DNA of 64,000 bases from Datnioides undecimradiatus (Eukaryota > Chordata > Actinopteri > Lobotiformes > Datnioididae), in the NCBI GenBank assembly GCA_008933995.1, contig WARS01000033.1, positions 4,767,787 to 4,831,786 of the forward strand, written 5' to 3'. Under the pieces are notes generated by a model. The model made no database searches, was not told the DNA's origin, and was given only the letters and a program-made list of their open reading frames with translations. Shown one piece after another: positions 49,655-61,941 of the stretch; the stretch's first letter is position 1; the number at the start of each line of letters is the position of its first letter. Position numbers and translations under genes: made by a program.

Positions 49655-50280
49655 TCAGACGCTATGTTGATGAGAGAAACATCCTTCCTTTGTTTAGTTT
49701 TTTACTATGTAGTTCATACTTAAGTAGCATATTTTGTGAGTTGTTTGCTTTTTTTGATCAAATGTATCATGTAAGTGAATGAGTAAGAGGTAATACTTGT
49801 GAATCGTCATTCCTTGTTAAAGTGTTTTTACTATGTCACACAATCGTTTGGGTTCAGCTATGCCTATGCGATGCTCTGTTACAAAGTGCCAAACCAGACT
49901 GTGGTGCTTTTTGATATGTTGGAATTTAGTAGGAATGAAAATGAGATTTTTGTGTTTATTTCTGACTACACCAAACAGAATCTTCCCTCCAAGTTAAATT
50001 TAGTAGAAAAGCTGGAGCAAGGTGGATATGATTGCATTGACAGTGCCTATAATATCTGTGTTAGAGATGTGTCCTGACAATCAGTAAGATTCTTTTTGCT
50101 GTGGTTTTCACTACTGCGTGCACCTGGACAGGCTAGGCCTTGAACGTTCAGGCTGACTCATCCCTCTAAGTCTTTCTCGATCAGCATCTTCCGTTTTGTT
50201 TTCCCTTTTGTTTTGCTTCAACCACATCACCTCTCCCTTCAGCACTGTCTTAGTTTCAAATAAAATCTTGTTAAAGTTAC
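49655..50280 (+). other. thap12: thap12 3' UTR
   Basis: AATAAA at 50259-50264 marks the likely end. An open frame of 92 codons at 49799-50077 lies wholly inside the UTR and has no recognisable similarity. Confidence 0.6.
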
Positions 50281-52034
50281 TTTAAAACTTGCGTGGTCTC
50301 CCTCTTTGTATCACATGTCACATGGAAATGTGGACACAAGTCGTGTGAAGCTCTGTAAATAAGGTCCACAAGTCTTAGCTACACCTCAGCTGGTATCTGT
50401 GTCTGTCCCTCTTGCACTTAAGGTGTTATGCCTGTGCCTGGAGTGTATGCTTGCTACTCACCAGCTGAGTCATCGTCCACAAGACTCAGACTTCGACTTT
50501 AAATGCTGTTGAAATCCAATATGATTGAAGACTGAACCCATCTGGTCTACTTACAGTATTATCTGCAGTGTACAATATTTAACACGTATTTCCAGCCTTG
50601 CCTCTTTTCTGCCCATCTAAGCTGAAATTGCTTCTTGTTGCTTTCCCCTTTCTTTGCCAAGTAAATTGCTCTAAGAGGGGAGAAGTTATCTGTCTGTCAT
50701 TTAGGTGATCCGCGGCCCTGAGGAAGACTATTTTAGGCCATTTTCTGTATGGTTTTCAAATGTAAGAAGGCAAGTCAAGTGTATTTACATAAATTATTGA
50801 TACATTTACATCTCCTAAAGTTACTGACATGAAAAATATATATACTGTTACAATTGATCTTCTATATAGGATATTTGTATTTAAAAAAAATCTAATTATG
50901 CATTTATTACCCACCATACTGTTGATTTCCGGTAGAGTACTTATTGTTCTTTTCTGATAAGACACATAGTATAGCAGTATAATGTCATGAATGACACACA
51001 ATGTCAAATTATAGATGAATTTGGGGCAGATCAGACATCAGGGAGATTTGAATTGTACTGGGTCTATGGAGGCTATCAGTAAGATTGACAGTGTGGAGAG
51101 GAGATAGCTAAGTATCCAAATCAAAGAGTATCAAGTCCAAACAAGAGTGGTACTGCAGTTTAGGATGTTGACAGAAGGATCGGGGCTGTGCTTCGTGTGG
51201 TTTACATGTTTATCAGATAATTCTGTTTAATGCCGTTGTGATGTCAGGTATAATATAAGTATTAAGTACTGATGACTGTTCTTAACCAAACTATGACTGC
51301 CACACATGGCACCTGCACTTTTGTAACGATAATCTTACGATGTTTATTAACTCGCCAAAACTACAATATGAGTATATAACATCAACATATTGGTTAAAAA
51401 AACAAAAACAACATTTTCAAGGAATAATTACCAACCAGTATTTGTGCAAGCATTGCACAAGCAAAGGGCACATTTTTTTCATCTTACATAATTCTTAAGG
51501 GAATGGCTCACAAATTAATATACGTAAGCACACATACATTCAAACCATAACAGTATCCAAATTGTCATGATGGCAAAGGAAATATTAGAATAAACCAGCT
51601 GACACGGCGCGTGGGACTCTCTAGGCCCGTGGAATACCGGTGCACGTGCCTGTTTTGCTCTATATGAACAAAATAGGGCATTAACTATCTTGGCAGTAAA
51701 ACTCTTTGTCCAGGGCTGGCGGTGCCACTCTGCCCTCTCCTGGGTAACATCTTGTACTACATTGTCGAGTTCCTGGTTGATGGGATAACACGCTTTCGGC
51801 GAGTCTTGGCTCACCACCTAACATCAACTTTTGAAAGCATGGAATTAGTAGGTTCTTAGTTTGTCAAAGAGCCATTAAGCGAAAGTAACGTTGAAACTTA
51901 ACTGTGTCGGTTGCAGGTTTTGCGTAAGGCATGCCTCTGTAGATTCTCCTGCAGGTTTTCTCATAGTAGGCTTGCCAGCTTGCAACCGCCAGCTAAGCTA
52001 GCTAACTAGCTAGCTAGCTACATTGCAGTCCAAA
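50281..52034. other. Intergenic region between the two THAP genes, including the upstream gene's promoter region
   Basis: No convincing gene. A minus-strand open frame at 51515-51817 has a hydrophobic C-terminus but no recognised family. Just before the second THAP gene, 51990-52020 repeats GCTAGCTAAC/TAGCTAGC and likely belongs to the promoter or 5' UTR. There is no TATA box. Confidence 0.45.
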
Positions 52035-53872
52035 ATGACTGACTGCTGCGCCGCAGCGAACTGTGATTACCAGCAAGGTGAATCTGAAAACTCCATTCCA
52101 CTTTTCAGCTTTCCTTCGGATCCGGAGCGGTAAGAGTTGCGCTTATTTTGTTAAGACGTGGGTTAAAATTGAGCCAGTTAGCATGCAAAATGAATGTGAG
52201 CGACCCACTGTTAGCACTGGCGTTAGCTTAACATCATGCTGGCTAACAGTGACACAACTCTGTCGAAAATGGCGCAGACTAACGCTACTCCTGAAAGAAA
52301 AGTCCGTGTGAAATACACTCCGTTTCCTCATTCGGGCTGGGAAACCGACACCGACGTGTGATATTGTCTCTGTTCGTTTATCTTATGTGTCCAGTCTTTC
52401 CACAAACCAAGGGAAACCATAGTTAGAAACTTTTTGTGCTGTAATTTAAATCGCCATCGGTACACGACACCTACCGTCTCCACGGTGTGGTAACGTTAGT
52501 AGGACTGACGTTAGCTTGACTGAATTAAAATACGTCTTACTGATAATGCTGTATAGCGTTATTGTGTCTTTTGTGTACCAAACTGTGCAAATTACAGTTA
52601 TTTTGTATATCAGTTCATTGTTAGCAGTCTAAATTGAAACTTTCATTTCCACGGTTTTAACAGGTGATGCCTCTGAATAAACAGCAGTCTAGCGCCTCCC
52701 ATTATCCCGCTGTTCACTTAGCTCTCCACTGCCGCTGTTTGTCAATTTGAGACCCCTAAAGTATTGTGCAATAACAGAAGTTGCCCCGAAAATCATATCA
52801 GCAGAATTAACTTAATTACTTAACTGAACGACGGATGTGGGCCAACTGGTTGTATCACTGCACGATCTATACAGATCGGAAATGTAACCTCCAAGGCAGA
52901 GGAACGAATGATAGATCACGCAGTTTCTATTTCCATATTCTATCCGGCAATGAGTTAGTGTTTGCTACGTGTGCCCCTTTTTCAGAGTGGTACGCACCTA
53001 ATGATGTGTTAAAAAGAGAGGCGTAATTATTATTTCTTAGCAGTGTGGAAGATGTATCCACACTTATTCTGTGCAGGTATCAATAGGTGACAGAAAGAGG
53101 GTGAGAAGGAGAAGAATAATGACAGAATTATAGAATTGGTCATTATCGTTCCCTTTTTTAATCATCAACCAACAGTGTGCAAGGGTTCATCAGAAATGCA
53201 GCCCATCAAAGTAGCATCATATCGATGGGTGTGCTAGATTTGCCTAGTTGTTGCATACTTGACCTCTTGTAGAAAAAAACTCACGAACCTCCTGATCTTG
53301 CATTTACCTAGTGATTAATTAATACTTCAAAAATAATAGCTACTATTATTATTATTGTTATTATTATACACACTTTCAGTTTATAATACAGAAGACTTTT
53401 TTGCTAATGGGTTAATTTTAATCATTAAGCCAGTGGATATGACCACAACAATTAAGCCTGTTTCTTCCTATATGTTTCAGCTGCAAACAATGGTTGAACA
53501 ACTGTTGTCGTCAAGATTTGGCATCAGAACCTCCTGAGCAGTTGCATACACTGTACAGACTCTGTGCAAAGCACTTTGAGCCTTCTATGATCTCTCATCA
53601 GGTAAGAGGCATATCTGTTGCCCATTATGATTCAGATCCAGTTATACAATAGTGTAGTATGCAGTAGCCTAGTGCATACATAGTTTGGCACCTTAATTCT
53701 GTTGTCATATAGCATGAACTTGTAGTAGCAGTGATAAAAGTGTGATCTACTGCTTTTTTTTCAGAGCGCCTCCAGTTGTGTCTTAAAGGAAGATGCTGTC
53801 CCAACAATATTTGACTTTACAATGCCTGTGAATAATCAATCAGCCTGCAACAGGAAACGAGCTCGAGATCCT
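52035..53872 (+). other. THAP-domain exons of the four-module gene
   Basis: Exons 1-3 encode one C2CH zinc finger (C5, C10, C60, H63) and the AVPTIF box. Despite divergence from the neighbour all zinc ligands, the FPSDPE motif and W36 are retained, so sequence-specific DNA binding is probably intact. No second THAP domain was found before modules 2, 3 or 4. Confidence 0.9.
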
Positions 53873-56800
53873 GTAAGTGTTTCATTCACTGTTTAAAATT
53901 TCCTTTACGACATCAAAGCACAGTGTCTCTAATTATCATTTCCATCTACCTAGTCGGAAGAGGAGCCAACTTCTGTGAAGAAAACAAAAGGTGTAGTAGC
54001 TGGTTAAGTTCATTCTTGAAACATCCTCTTATTTATTCCCTCTGCTTTTTAGTCAGTTTTTAAAAAATCTATTATCCCTTGTGATACATATTCACTGATT
54101 GAATCATCTCAACCTTTCAATCAGCTTTTTTTCTCTCATCCTTCAGAAAGTACAACAACAGCAGAAGTATCTGGAGAGAACAGTGCATCGCCTGAACTGC
54201 AAAAAGAAGAGGATATAGCCAGCTCCAAAGCAAAAGAGACTCTGAAAGTCTATTTCAAGGAAATACTGGCAATGACTGGTTTCAGCATCAATGGTGCAAA
54301 CATCAACACAGATGAGCCTATTGGAGGTGCAAGAGGTCAGCAGGCTCTTAATCGTGTCTGTGTGGAGAAAATTGACAAGAAAGAAATCCTTCAGTTCAGT
54401 GAAGACCTAATGCGGGAGGAGATCCAAAACAGTCTCAGACAGGCACGTTTCTTCTCCATTCTGCTTCAGGATGTCACAAATATAGAGGGTAAGGAGCAGA
54501 TCCCAGTTTTCATCAGGTCTGTCACAGTAGATGGATTCCCACAAAAGCACCTCATTGGGTTCTTACCATGTGACATGGATGCAGAGAATCTGTTTTACAT
54601 GCTTCTGTCTGAGTTGCGAAACAAGTGGGGTCTACGGATGGAACACTGTAGAGGACTGACTTATCTGGTTACAGGCAGTATGTGTCAGAGAATGAGAGAC
54701 CTTACCTGCAGGATTCTGCAGGAGTTCCCACAAGTAGTTCTGTCACCTAGTGACCCATATGCTTTTAACATATGGATTATTCGCTGCATGCCTGTGCCCT
54801 CCATCCAAAATGTTGCAGACACCGTGGAGGAGGTGGCCTCGTTACTCAGGAGAACACCAGAGCTGTGCAAAAGATTGGAAGGAAAAATCCAGATGACATA
54901 CGGGCATATAAAAGGGGAAGTGGACAGGATCAAGGCAGCTATCGGTGAGAATTGGGAATATGGCACTGATGCCTTTCAGACCATGTTAGATATTCTGGAG
55001 CCATTCCTGAACTGTATTAATGAGATGATTTCAAAAGTAGATGAAGATACTGCTGAGCAGATGGCTAAACTCAAGCCAATTTTGAAGAATTTCAATTTCA
55101 TCATCACACTTGTTGTTCTGAAGAACACCCTCTGTTGTGTGAGCATACTCAACTCGAGTCTCAGGGGAATCATTAGCATCAGCAGTACCTTGCAATACAC
55201 CATTTCCAATGCCTTAAAACTGGTTAGCAAATACCAACAGGAGCTGGCAATATTCCACAGGAAATGGTTTTCAGATGCAGTTGGCAGAGCTAAGAAGTTG
55301 GGAGTGGATGTCACCAAACCAGAGATGGACCATGGAGATGCAACTGAAACACCACTGGAAGACTTTTACAGAGAAACTCTGAGCCGGCCTATCCTGCAGT
55401 ATCTTGTTGCAGAAGTGAAAAGAGTATTCAGCACAGAGATGGTGAGGATTCTCCGGTGGCTCTCATTAGTGCCATCTTACATGGCTGACCACAATTTCAG
55501 CATTCGCAGGGATAAAGTAGCGGATGCCAACTTGAACAACCTCGCAAGGCCTGACACATTCTACGAAGAGCTTGGTTGTTGGGAAGTGAAATGGAGACAT
55601 GCAAGCAAGCGCAGGATCCTGCCAACCACAGTCTTTGCTACACTCAAGATTCCTGACATAGGGTTTTATCCAAATGTGCAGAGTTTGCTGAGGGTGTTGG
55701 GCACTGTTCCGTGTGTAAATGCAGAGGCAGATGTGTACGGCCAATACCATATGGTACTGGAGCGGTGCCATGCCTACCTGAGGGCCACACCAGAGGACCA
55801 AAGACAATGCAGCATGGCATATGTCTATGTGAACCAAGATGTGCATTTCAATGTTGAACAAATGGTGGACTCTTATGTCCAGAAGCATCCAGATATCCTG
55901 CAGTTGCTGCAAATCGTGAGTAGATTTTCATAAACAGAGTTCCACTGATATTATAGCTCCTGCTTTAGTGATAAAACCGCTCATCTCTCTGAAATAACAT
56001 TATCCTTTGTGTGTGTTTACAGGATGATGACACAAAGGAGAAGCCTCCTCAAGGTGAGATGACTTTAAAACTATTTGTTTACTTTTTCAGCATTCTGCGA
56101 TTTTGGTTAATGGCTTAGCTACTCTATCCTGTAAATCCAAAATGCACAATTAAAGTGGAAATGTTTTTGAAAAAGTACTGGAAAGCAAATGACTATTGGA
56201 CTTGAGTGGAAATAACTCTTTAATATGCACACTTGGTTATTTAACTGTACTCAAAGTTTACAATATAATTTCCATCTTTCATTTCAGTGGTATCCCATGG
56301 GAACCATGCTGAAAAAGACACTGAAGAGGAATTACAACTCATAAACCTTGAGATGGATGCTGAAAGGCTTGTGGAGATGAAGTGTGCGGAGACTGATAGA
56401 GAAGCTCTTAAATCTGCTTTACAGGCTGCGGTGACAGCTGCATACAGCAGTCAAAGCAGGCAACATAGTGACAGTGCTGCTCAGGATGGAGAGGTGGAGT
56501 ATGTGACCAAGTCTGAAATGAAAGAAGTTCTCACTGTGTGTGAGAATGCTGTCAGGGAGGGAATCCTCATGGAAGTGGGGAGTTCATTCTTTTCCTTGTT
56601 CATTGATCGTGTTGTGAAGCTGGGGGAGGAAGACTATCTTCCACTTTTCCTTAGATTTGTGGACAGTTTTGATGTCATGCGACTGGAGTTGATGGGATTC
56701 CTTGAGGTAGACCTTGATTGTGATGCCATGACGCAGCGTCTCTTGGAAATTGTAACAGACAAGTGGCATCTTGATTTGAATAACTGCAGAGGTCAAGCAT

Positions 56801-59800
56801 ACCTAGGCTCTGGTGATGTGTCCTACAAGCTGAAAGCCTTTGCCTGCAGAGTCCAGGAGAAGTATCCCCTTGCTATAAGCACCCACTGCTCTTCCTATTC
56901 TTTTAACATATGGTGGTCACAATCCATTCCAGTGCCTGCTGTTAAGAGAGCCCTGGATACATTTGAAGAGGTTGTGATGTTTTTTGGCAGCAGCGCTACT
57001 CTACAAAAACAGCTAGACCATGTAATAGCCTTTGGCCTGAGAGAGAGCTATGAAAAGGTCCAGGAGTTACAGGGAAAGTTCTGTGCCCTATGGCAAGAGA
57101 AGCATGATTCTTATGAGGTGTTTGTCCAGATGCTGGAGCCTCTGGTTGAATGTCTGGAGAAGATCAAAAACAACCCACAGAGATGGAAAGCCGTTGTATC
57201 TGAACAAGCTCGGGTACTCCTTCGCAAGGTTATGGAATTTGATTTCATCATTGCTATGGTGGTTTTGAAGAATGCATCCTCCTTTACCAGAGAGCTAAGT
57301 GCAGGTCTCCAAAAGGACCACTTCAGTGCTGCATCCCAACTTTGCCAAATTAGTGGTATTGTTGCGACTCTGAACAGAGTAAAAACAAATATGAAGGTTT
57401 TTCACCAGAATTGGTTTGATGAGGCCTGTGCAATTGCACAGAGTCTAAGAGTGCAGATTGAAGTCCCTGAAAACTCTTATTCAAGAGATGGCATGATGAA
57501 GCCAGTTGGTTTTTACAAAGATGCCTTAAGTGTGCCCCTCGTAGATAACCTTATCAATGCTGTGAAAGATCACTTTTCAGAGGACCACAAAGAAGCTCTC
57601 AACTTCCTCTCCCTTGTCCCATGCTCAGTCACAGTGAGTTATATGTTTGAGAGCCTGAAGTCAAAGTTGCCCCTCTACAGCAGTGATCTTCCTGATGCCG
57701 ACAACTTCTTCACAGAGCTGTGCTGTTGGAGAGTAACATGGAAGACCAAAGTTGCATCTGTGACTATACCAGGGTCAATATTTCACACACTGCGTCTTCC
57801 ACTCATGCAGTACTTTGGAAATATCAACACACTGCTGAGAATTATGTCAGTTCTACCAAGCACAGCACTAGAGGATTGTGGTGTTATAATGCGCCACAAG
57901 AAGTTCCAAGAGTACCTGAGAAATACAAATCCCAAAGACAGGTCCCCATGCCTGGCTATGCTGCAGGTGGGCACGGACTTCAGCAGAGACCTGGACCACA
58001 TGGTGACCCAGTGTTTGAAGGTCACTCCGCAAGCCTTGGAGGGTATCTGCCTGGTATGTGTTTATCTTCTTATTTCTAGTTTATTGTGTTTATTCCCAAT
58101 ATATTACTTGCCACAATGATAAACTTATTTTTTTTATTCACGTGTATATGTTCACAGGATAAGGAATCCAAAAGTTTCACCAGGAACTCTGAAAATAATA
58201 TGGAAGGTATTTCATTATGTTTCATTACATTTTTTCCACAATTCTTAAGAGTCCATAACTAATGTCTTTGCAGAAAGCATTGTTTTTAACAATTTGAATT
58301 TTTGTCATAACCACTTTTGTGTTGCCTGTTTCTTTTTGATATATGTAGTTGATTTTGTCAAAGAGGAAGCTGAAGAGCTGAACAGTTCACAGTCCCCTGG
58401 CAAGATTGAGAACCAAGACATGAAACCAACAGATGAGAATGGTCATGCAGGAGATAATCGTCAAAGCTTGGCGACGGTGTTCAAACTGGCTGCACTACTA
58501 GGGAAAAAGAACAGCAGTCTCTCTGAACTTTCAGAAGAGGACAGAGAACTTTTTATCCAGGAGCTCAGCATGTGCCACTGGTTTGGAAGTCAGAGCAAAT
58601 GCACATCTTCTGTAGGTGATGCTGAAATGGTGAACCTCCTCATTAATGGAATCAGAGATTCCATACTCAAGGAAATACAGGAATCACCATTCTTCTCACT
58701 GATCACAGACAAACCTGTGAAAATTGCAGACAAGACTCACCTACCTGTTTTTGTCAGATATGTTGGAGAATCTGCCCCAAAAGTAGAGCTCATGGGTTTT
58801 TTGCCATTTGATGAAAATGGTCATGTGGATACTCAAGCAAACAACCTTGCAAAGATTCTCACTGAAGACTGGGGCTTACCAATGTCTCAGTGTCGTGGAC
58901 AAGCATTCATGCACTTGGGCTCAGGTTATCAAAGCCTGAAGAAAATGTCTTTGGATTTCCTCACAAGCTATCCACTCTCTGTTGTAACACCCAGTGAGTC
59001 TTGTGGCCTTGCCCATTGGCTGGTAGGAAGTGTGCCTTGCCCCTCAGTGGCAAAAATGCTGGATATCACAGAAGATCTGCTGCTGTTCTTCGATGAATCT
59101 CCTTGTCTAGAGGGACAGCTAGCACAGGCTGTTGATGGGCTTTTGAATATGCCAAGAGAGGCCCTGGAAGAAATACCAGAAACATGTTGCTCCAGGTGGA
59201 AAAAAAGAGAGGACTTCTTTGACATACTTGCCGACACATTAGAGGGCATTCTCAGCTGCCTTGATGCTGTTAGCGCTAGTGCTGTAGGTTCCAAGTCAGT
59301 GCATGCACAAGTTCTCTCTGCTGCTCTGAGAAATATGGATTTCATTGTCACCCTTGTGATTTTGAAGAATGCTTGTGCTCCGCTTCGTAATTGTAGCACT
59401 GTCTTCCGCTGTGGAAACCCTGCTGATATTCTCTGTGAAGTGGAAAGAATCCCTTCGATCATAGAGACTCTTAACAAAATGTTAGAAAATGTGAGCACTG
59501 TTCACTCCACTTGGTTTGAGCAGGCTTACCGGTTAGCAGCCAAGGTAGCTCCTGAACAAGTGTGCTTCTCGGAGGAGATCAACAACTATGAATCTCCAGA
59601 GATATATTATAGAGAAAATCTAAGTGTTCCTCTTCTCAGAAGTCTCATTGATGAAATGAAGTACAGCTTCTCAGACAGCCATTTAAAGGCCCTGTCTGTT
59701 CTGTCACTGCTGCCCTCCTGCAATTCCATTCTGTTGGAGTCCACTGAGAAGCCTTTCAGCCTCTACCTTACAGAGCTTCCTGAGCCTGAAGCAGCAGAAC

Positions 59801-61941
59801 AGGAAATCAACACATGGGCCTCTGTCTGGAGAGAGAAATACCAGGATGTTTCTCCTCCCACGTCCATTGCAGAAACCCTACTTCACCCTGAATCAAAGAG
59901 CCACCCAACTGTTACCTTACTGCTGAGGCTAGTAGCTGTCCTGCCTAGTGTCAGTATGGAGTGTGACCTGATGAAGACCACTCTGAATTCCATGAGGGAT
60001 CTGTTAAAAAACACTGTATGCAAAGGCAGCAGAATGGATCACGTGATGCTCCTCTCTCATTGCACAACACTGCACAGACTGCCAGAGGTTATTGGGAACT
60101 GCATGGAGGTTGATCCAGAGAGCAGTCCATGTCTTTCCCAGGTAAATTTGAAATAGTTTTGAAATAGTTCTTGGTTTAATGTTGTATAAGAAAACAAAAT
60201 TGCAGCATTTTTGCCAGCCATTCTAATCAGTGCCACATGTTTTAGGTAAAGGAAACATTACAAAGACTAAAGTTGGACATTGGTGAGTGCAAACATTTCA
60301 ACTTGATAATAATATTTTGAGAAGAATAGTAGCCAGAAATTTGGCATTGGGGTGTTTTTTTATGTGCAGCTTTACTAATGTATATTTTTTTTTAAATTCA
60401 AATCAGGAGGCAATGAAGTAAAACCAGCAGCACCATCGGAATCACATGCCCCCGGTGTAACGGAGAAGCCCACTGATGGAGAGGTGAAATCGACTCATAA
60501 TGAAGGAACAGTGGAGGTCGCTCAAGAACCAAGAAAAGCAGTGTCTTTCTACGAGCCACAGCTGCGTGAACAAATCCTCAAGGAACTCTGGGACTCTCAG
60601 TTCTTCACGGTTATAACTGAACAGGCTGTGGAAATTGATGGTGAGCTATATGTGCCATTGTGCATCAGGTACTTAAACAAAGAGGACATCCAGTGCGAGG
60701 AAACATTGGCTTTCATCCCTTTTGTTGAAGACTCAGTTGTGCTTGCAGATATCATTGAGACTGCTCTGTCTGAAAAGTGGGGGCTCAACATGGAGTATTG
60801 TAGAGGACAGGCCTCCCTGAGTGTTGGTAAAGTGGGAGCTCAGATGAGGGCTGTTAGTTTAGCTATAGCTAAGAAATACCCCCAGGCTGTAAGAACTGTC
60901 AGCTCTGCTTTGTCCCTTAATGTATGGCTGGCCCGATCCTCTCCAGTTGAAGAAGCAGCAGATGGAGCAGTTCTCATAGGTAAAATATTACATTGGCTCA
61001 CGGAGGATGTAGAACGTCAGAACAAACTGGAAGACATGATCATCCACATTTTTCAGCACGATGAGGGAAGGGGAAATGAGCTGAGAGACAAACTCACCAA
61101 AAACTGGGAGAAGAGTCATGACATTCACGAGGTGATTGTAGAGATTTTAGAAGCTGTCATGCTCTGTTTAAATGAGCTGAAAGGGGAGGGAAGCACCTCG
61201 AACCAACAGCAAGCATTGCAGTTCTTCGATGCAATCAGAAACTTTGAGTTCCTTCTATCAACAGTGGTTCAGAAGAACATCTTGAGTGTAACTAAAAAGC
61301 TTAGTCAGTCTCTTCAGGGTAAGCCCTTAGATATGTTACTTGCTGTGCATAGCTTGCCTGATCTCAAAGAATCCCTCAGCAAACTGAAGAGTGATATTGA
61401 CAGCCATCACAAGGCCTGGTTTGAGGAAGCTGTTGCACTGGCTTCTAAACTCCATATAACAATGTTGCATTCAGCACTACTAGAGCCATTGAGCGAGTTA
61501 TACAAAGATTCAGTAAGCATGAGAGTTGTAGAGCACTCAATAGCAGAAATGGATGACCTCTTCACAGAGAAGGTATTGGATACCTTGAGGTGTCTGGAGA
61601 TTGTGCCTTACGCAATGTCCAAAGTAGAAACCAGCATTCTCAGCGGTCTTGTATTCCGCCTTTACAAGGACGACTTGCCAGATCAGGTCTCTATTCACTC
61701 TGAGATAAAGTTGTGGAAGGAGAAATGGTTGGATCCCCTGGGAGGCTATCTCCCAACTACTGTGCTTGATACACTCAAGACATCACAGATAAGAAGTTTT
61801 AGTAACATTGAAACTCTCCTCAGACTCCAGGTCATCTTGCCGTTCTCAAGGAGGGAGAGCAACTTCAGGCAGGGAAAAAAAAGCTTACAGGAGTTCATAC
61901 AGCAGGAAAAGCGATCCCTTACTGAGCTACATCTTCTGTAA
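52035..61941 (+). CDS. Giant THAP protein with four tandem hAT-derived THAP12 modules, 2,446 aa
   Basis: Eleven coding exons: 52035-52129, 53481-53601, 53765-53872, 53954-53990 (37 nt), 54147-55915, 56023-56053 (31 nt), 56288-58053, 58158-58206 (49 nt), 58349-60141, 60246-60282 (37 nt) and 60407-61941. All splice sites are GT-AG and the joined frame is open for 7,341 nt. The THAP domain has C5, C10, C60, H63, P27, W36 and the box AVPTIF (83-88). Four THAP12-type modules follow at residues about 121-710, 721-1309, 1326-1923 and 1936-2446, each in one large exon. Every linker mini-exon enters in phase 0 and exits in phase 1, and every large exon does the opposite, so each pair is a frame-neutral cassette. 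It is the tandem neighbour of single-module thap12, with the same THAP-exon pattern (86/118/99/37 versus 95/121/108/37 nt). Function unknown; a DNA-binding, multivalent dimerising nuclear protein is a reasonable inference. Separate transcripts ending after each module cannot be excluded. Confidence 0.85.
54147..55915 (+). other. Module 1 exon (hAT/THAP12 type)
   Basis: 589 codons. Landmarks: FFSILLQDVTNI, QIPVFIRSVT, KWGLRMEHCRGLTYL (Q of the usual CRGQ replaced by L), FIITLVVLKN, LSRPILQYLV, FYPNVQSLLRVLGTVP and a C-terminal MVDSYVQKHPD. Ends in phase 0 at CAAATC/GTGAGT. Reading into the intron would stop after five codons. Confidence 0.85.
56288..58053 (+). other. Module 2 exon (hAT/THAP12 type)
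   Basis: Entered in phase 1 after a 31-nt linker exon (DDDTKEKPPQ). Landmarks: FFSLFIDRVVKL, YLPLFLRFVD, KWHLDLNNCRGQAYL, FIIAMVVLKN, LSVPLVDNLI and QYFGNINTLLRIMSVLP. Ends in phase 0 at ATCTGCCTG/GTATGT. Intron read-through would add a short hydrophobic tail before a stop at 58117-58119. Confidence 0.85.
58349..60141 (+). other. Module 3 exon (hAT/THAP12 type)
   Basis: Follows a 49-nt linker exon (DKESKSFTRNSENNME). Landmarks: FFSLITDKPVKI, HLPVFVRYVG, DWGLPMSQCRGQAFM, FIVTLVILKN, LSVPLLRSLIDEM and HPTVTLLLRLVAVLP. 597 codons, ends in phase 0 at TCCCAG/GTAAAT. Confidence 0.85.
60407..61941 (+). other. Module 4 exon (hAT/THAP12 type), C-terminally shortened
   Basis: Follows a 37-nt linker exon (VKETLQRLKLDI). 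Landmarks: FFTVITEQAVEI, YVPLCIRYLN, KWGLNMEYCRGQASL, FLLSTVVQKN, MRVVEHSIAEM and SFSNIETLLRLQVILP. It stops at 61939-61941, about 30 residues before the usual module end. In another frame just after the stop, LPSQLADLSNVLKMSP resembles the missing tail, suggesting an old frame change near the 3' end. Confidence 0.8.

Noticed and set aside
49799-50077. 92-codon open frame after thap12
   Set aside because: It sits wholly in the thap12 3' UTR before the poly(A) signal and shows no recognisable domain.
51515-51817. 100-codon minus-strand open frame with a hydrophobic end between the two THAP genes
   Set aside because: No recognised family, no clear splice partners, and it lies in intergenic sequence. 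It could be a small membrane protein but the sequence alone does not support that.
54272-61941. Treating the four large open frames as four separate intronless genes or retrocopies
   Set aside because: Only the first has a THAP domain upstream. Each open frame begins at an acceptor and ends at a donor with matching phase, and in-frame mini-exons with good splice sites sit between them. No promoter or poly(A) signal stands out in the short gaps.
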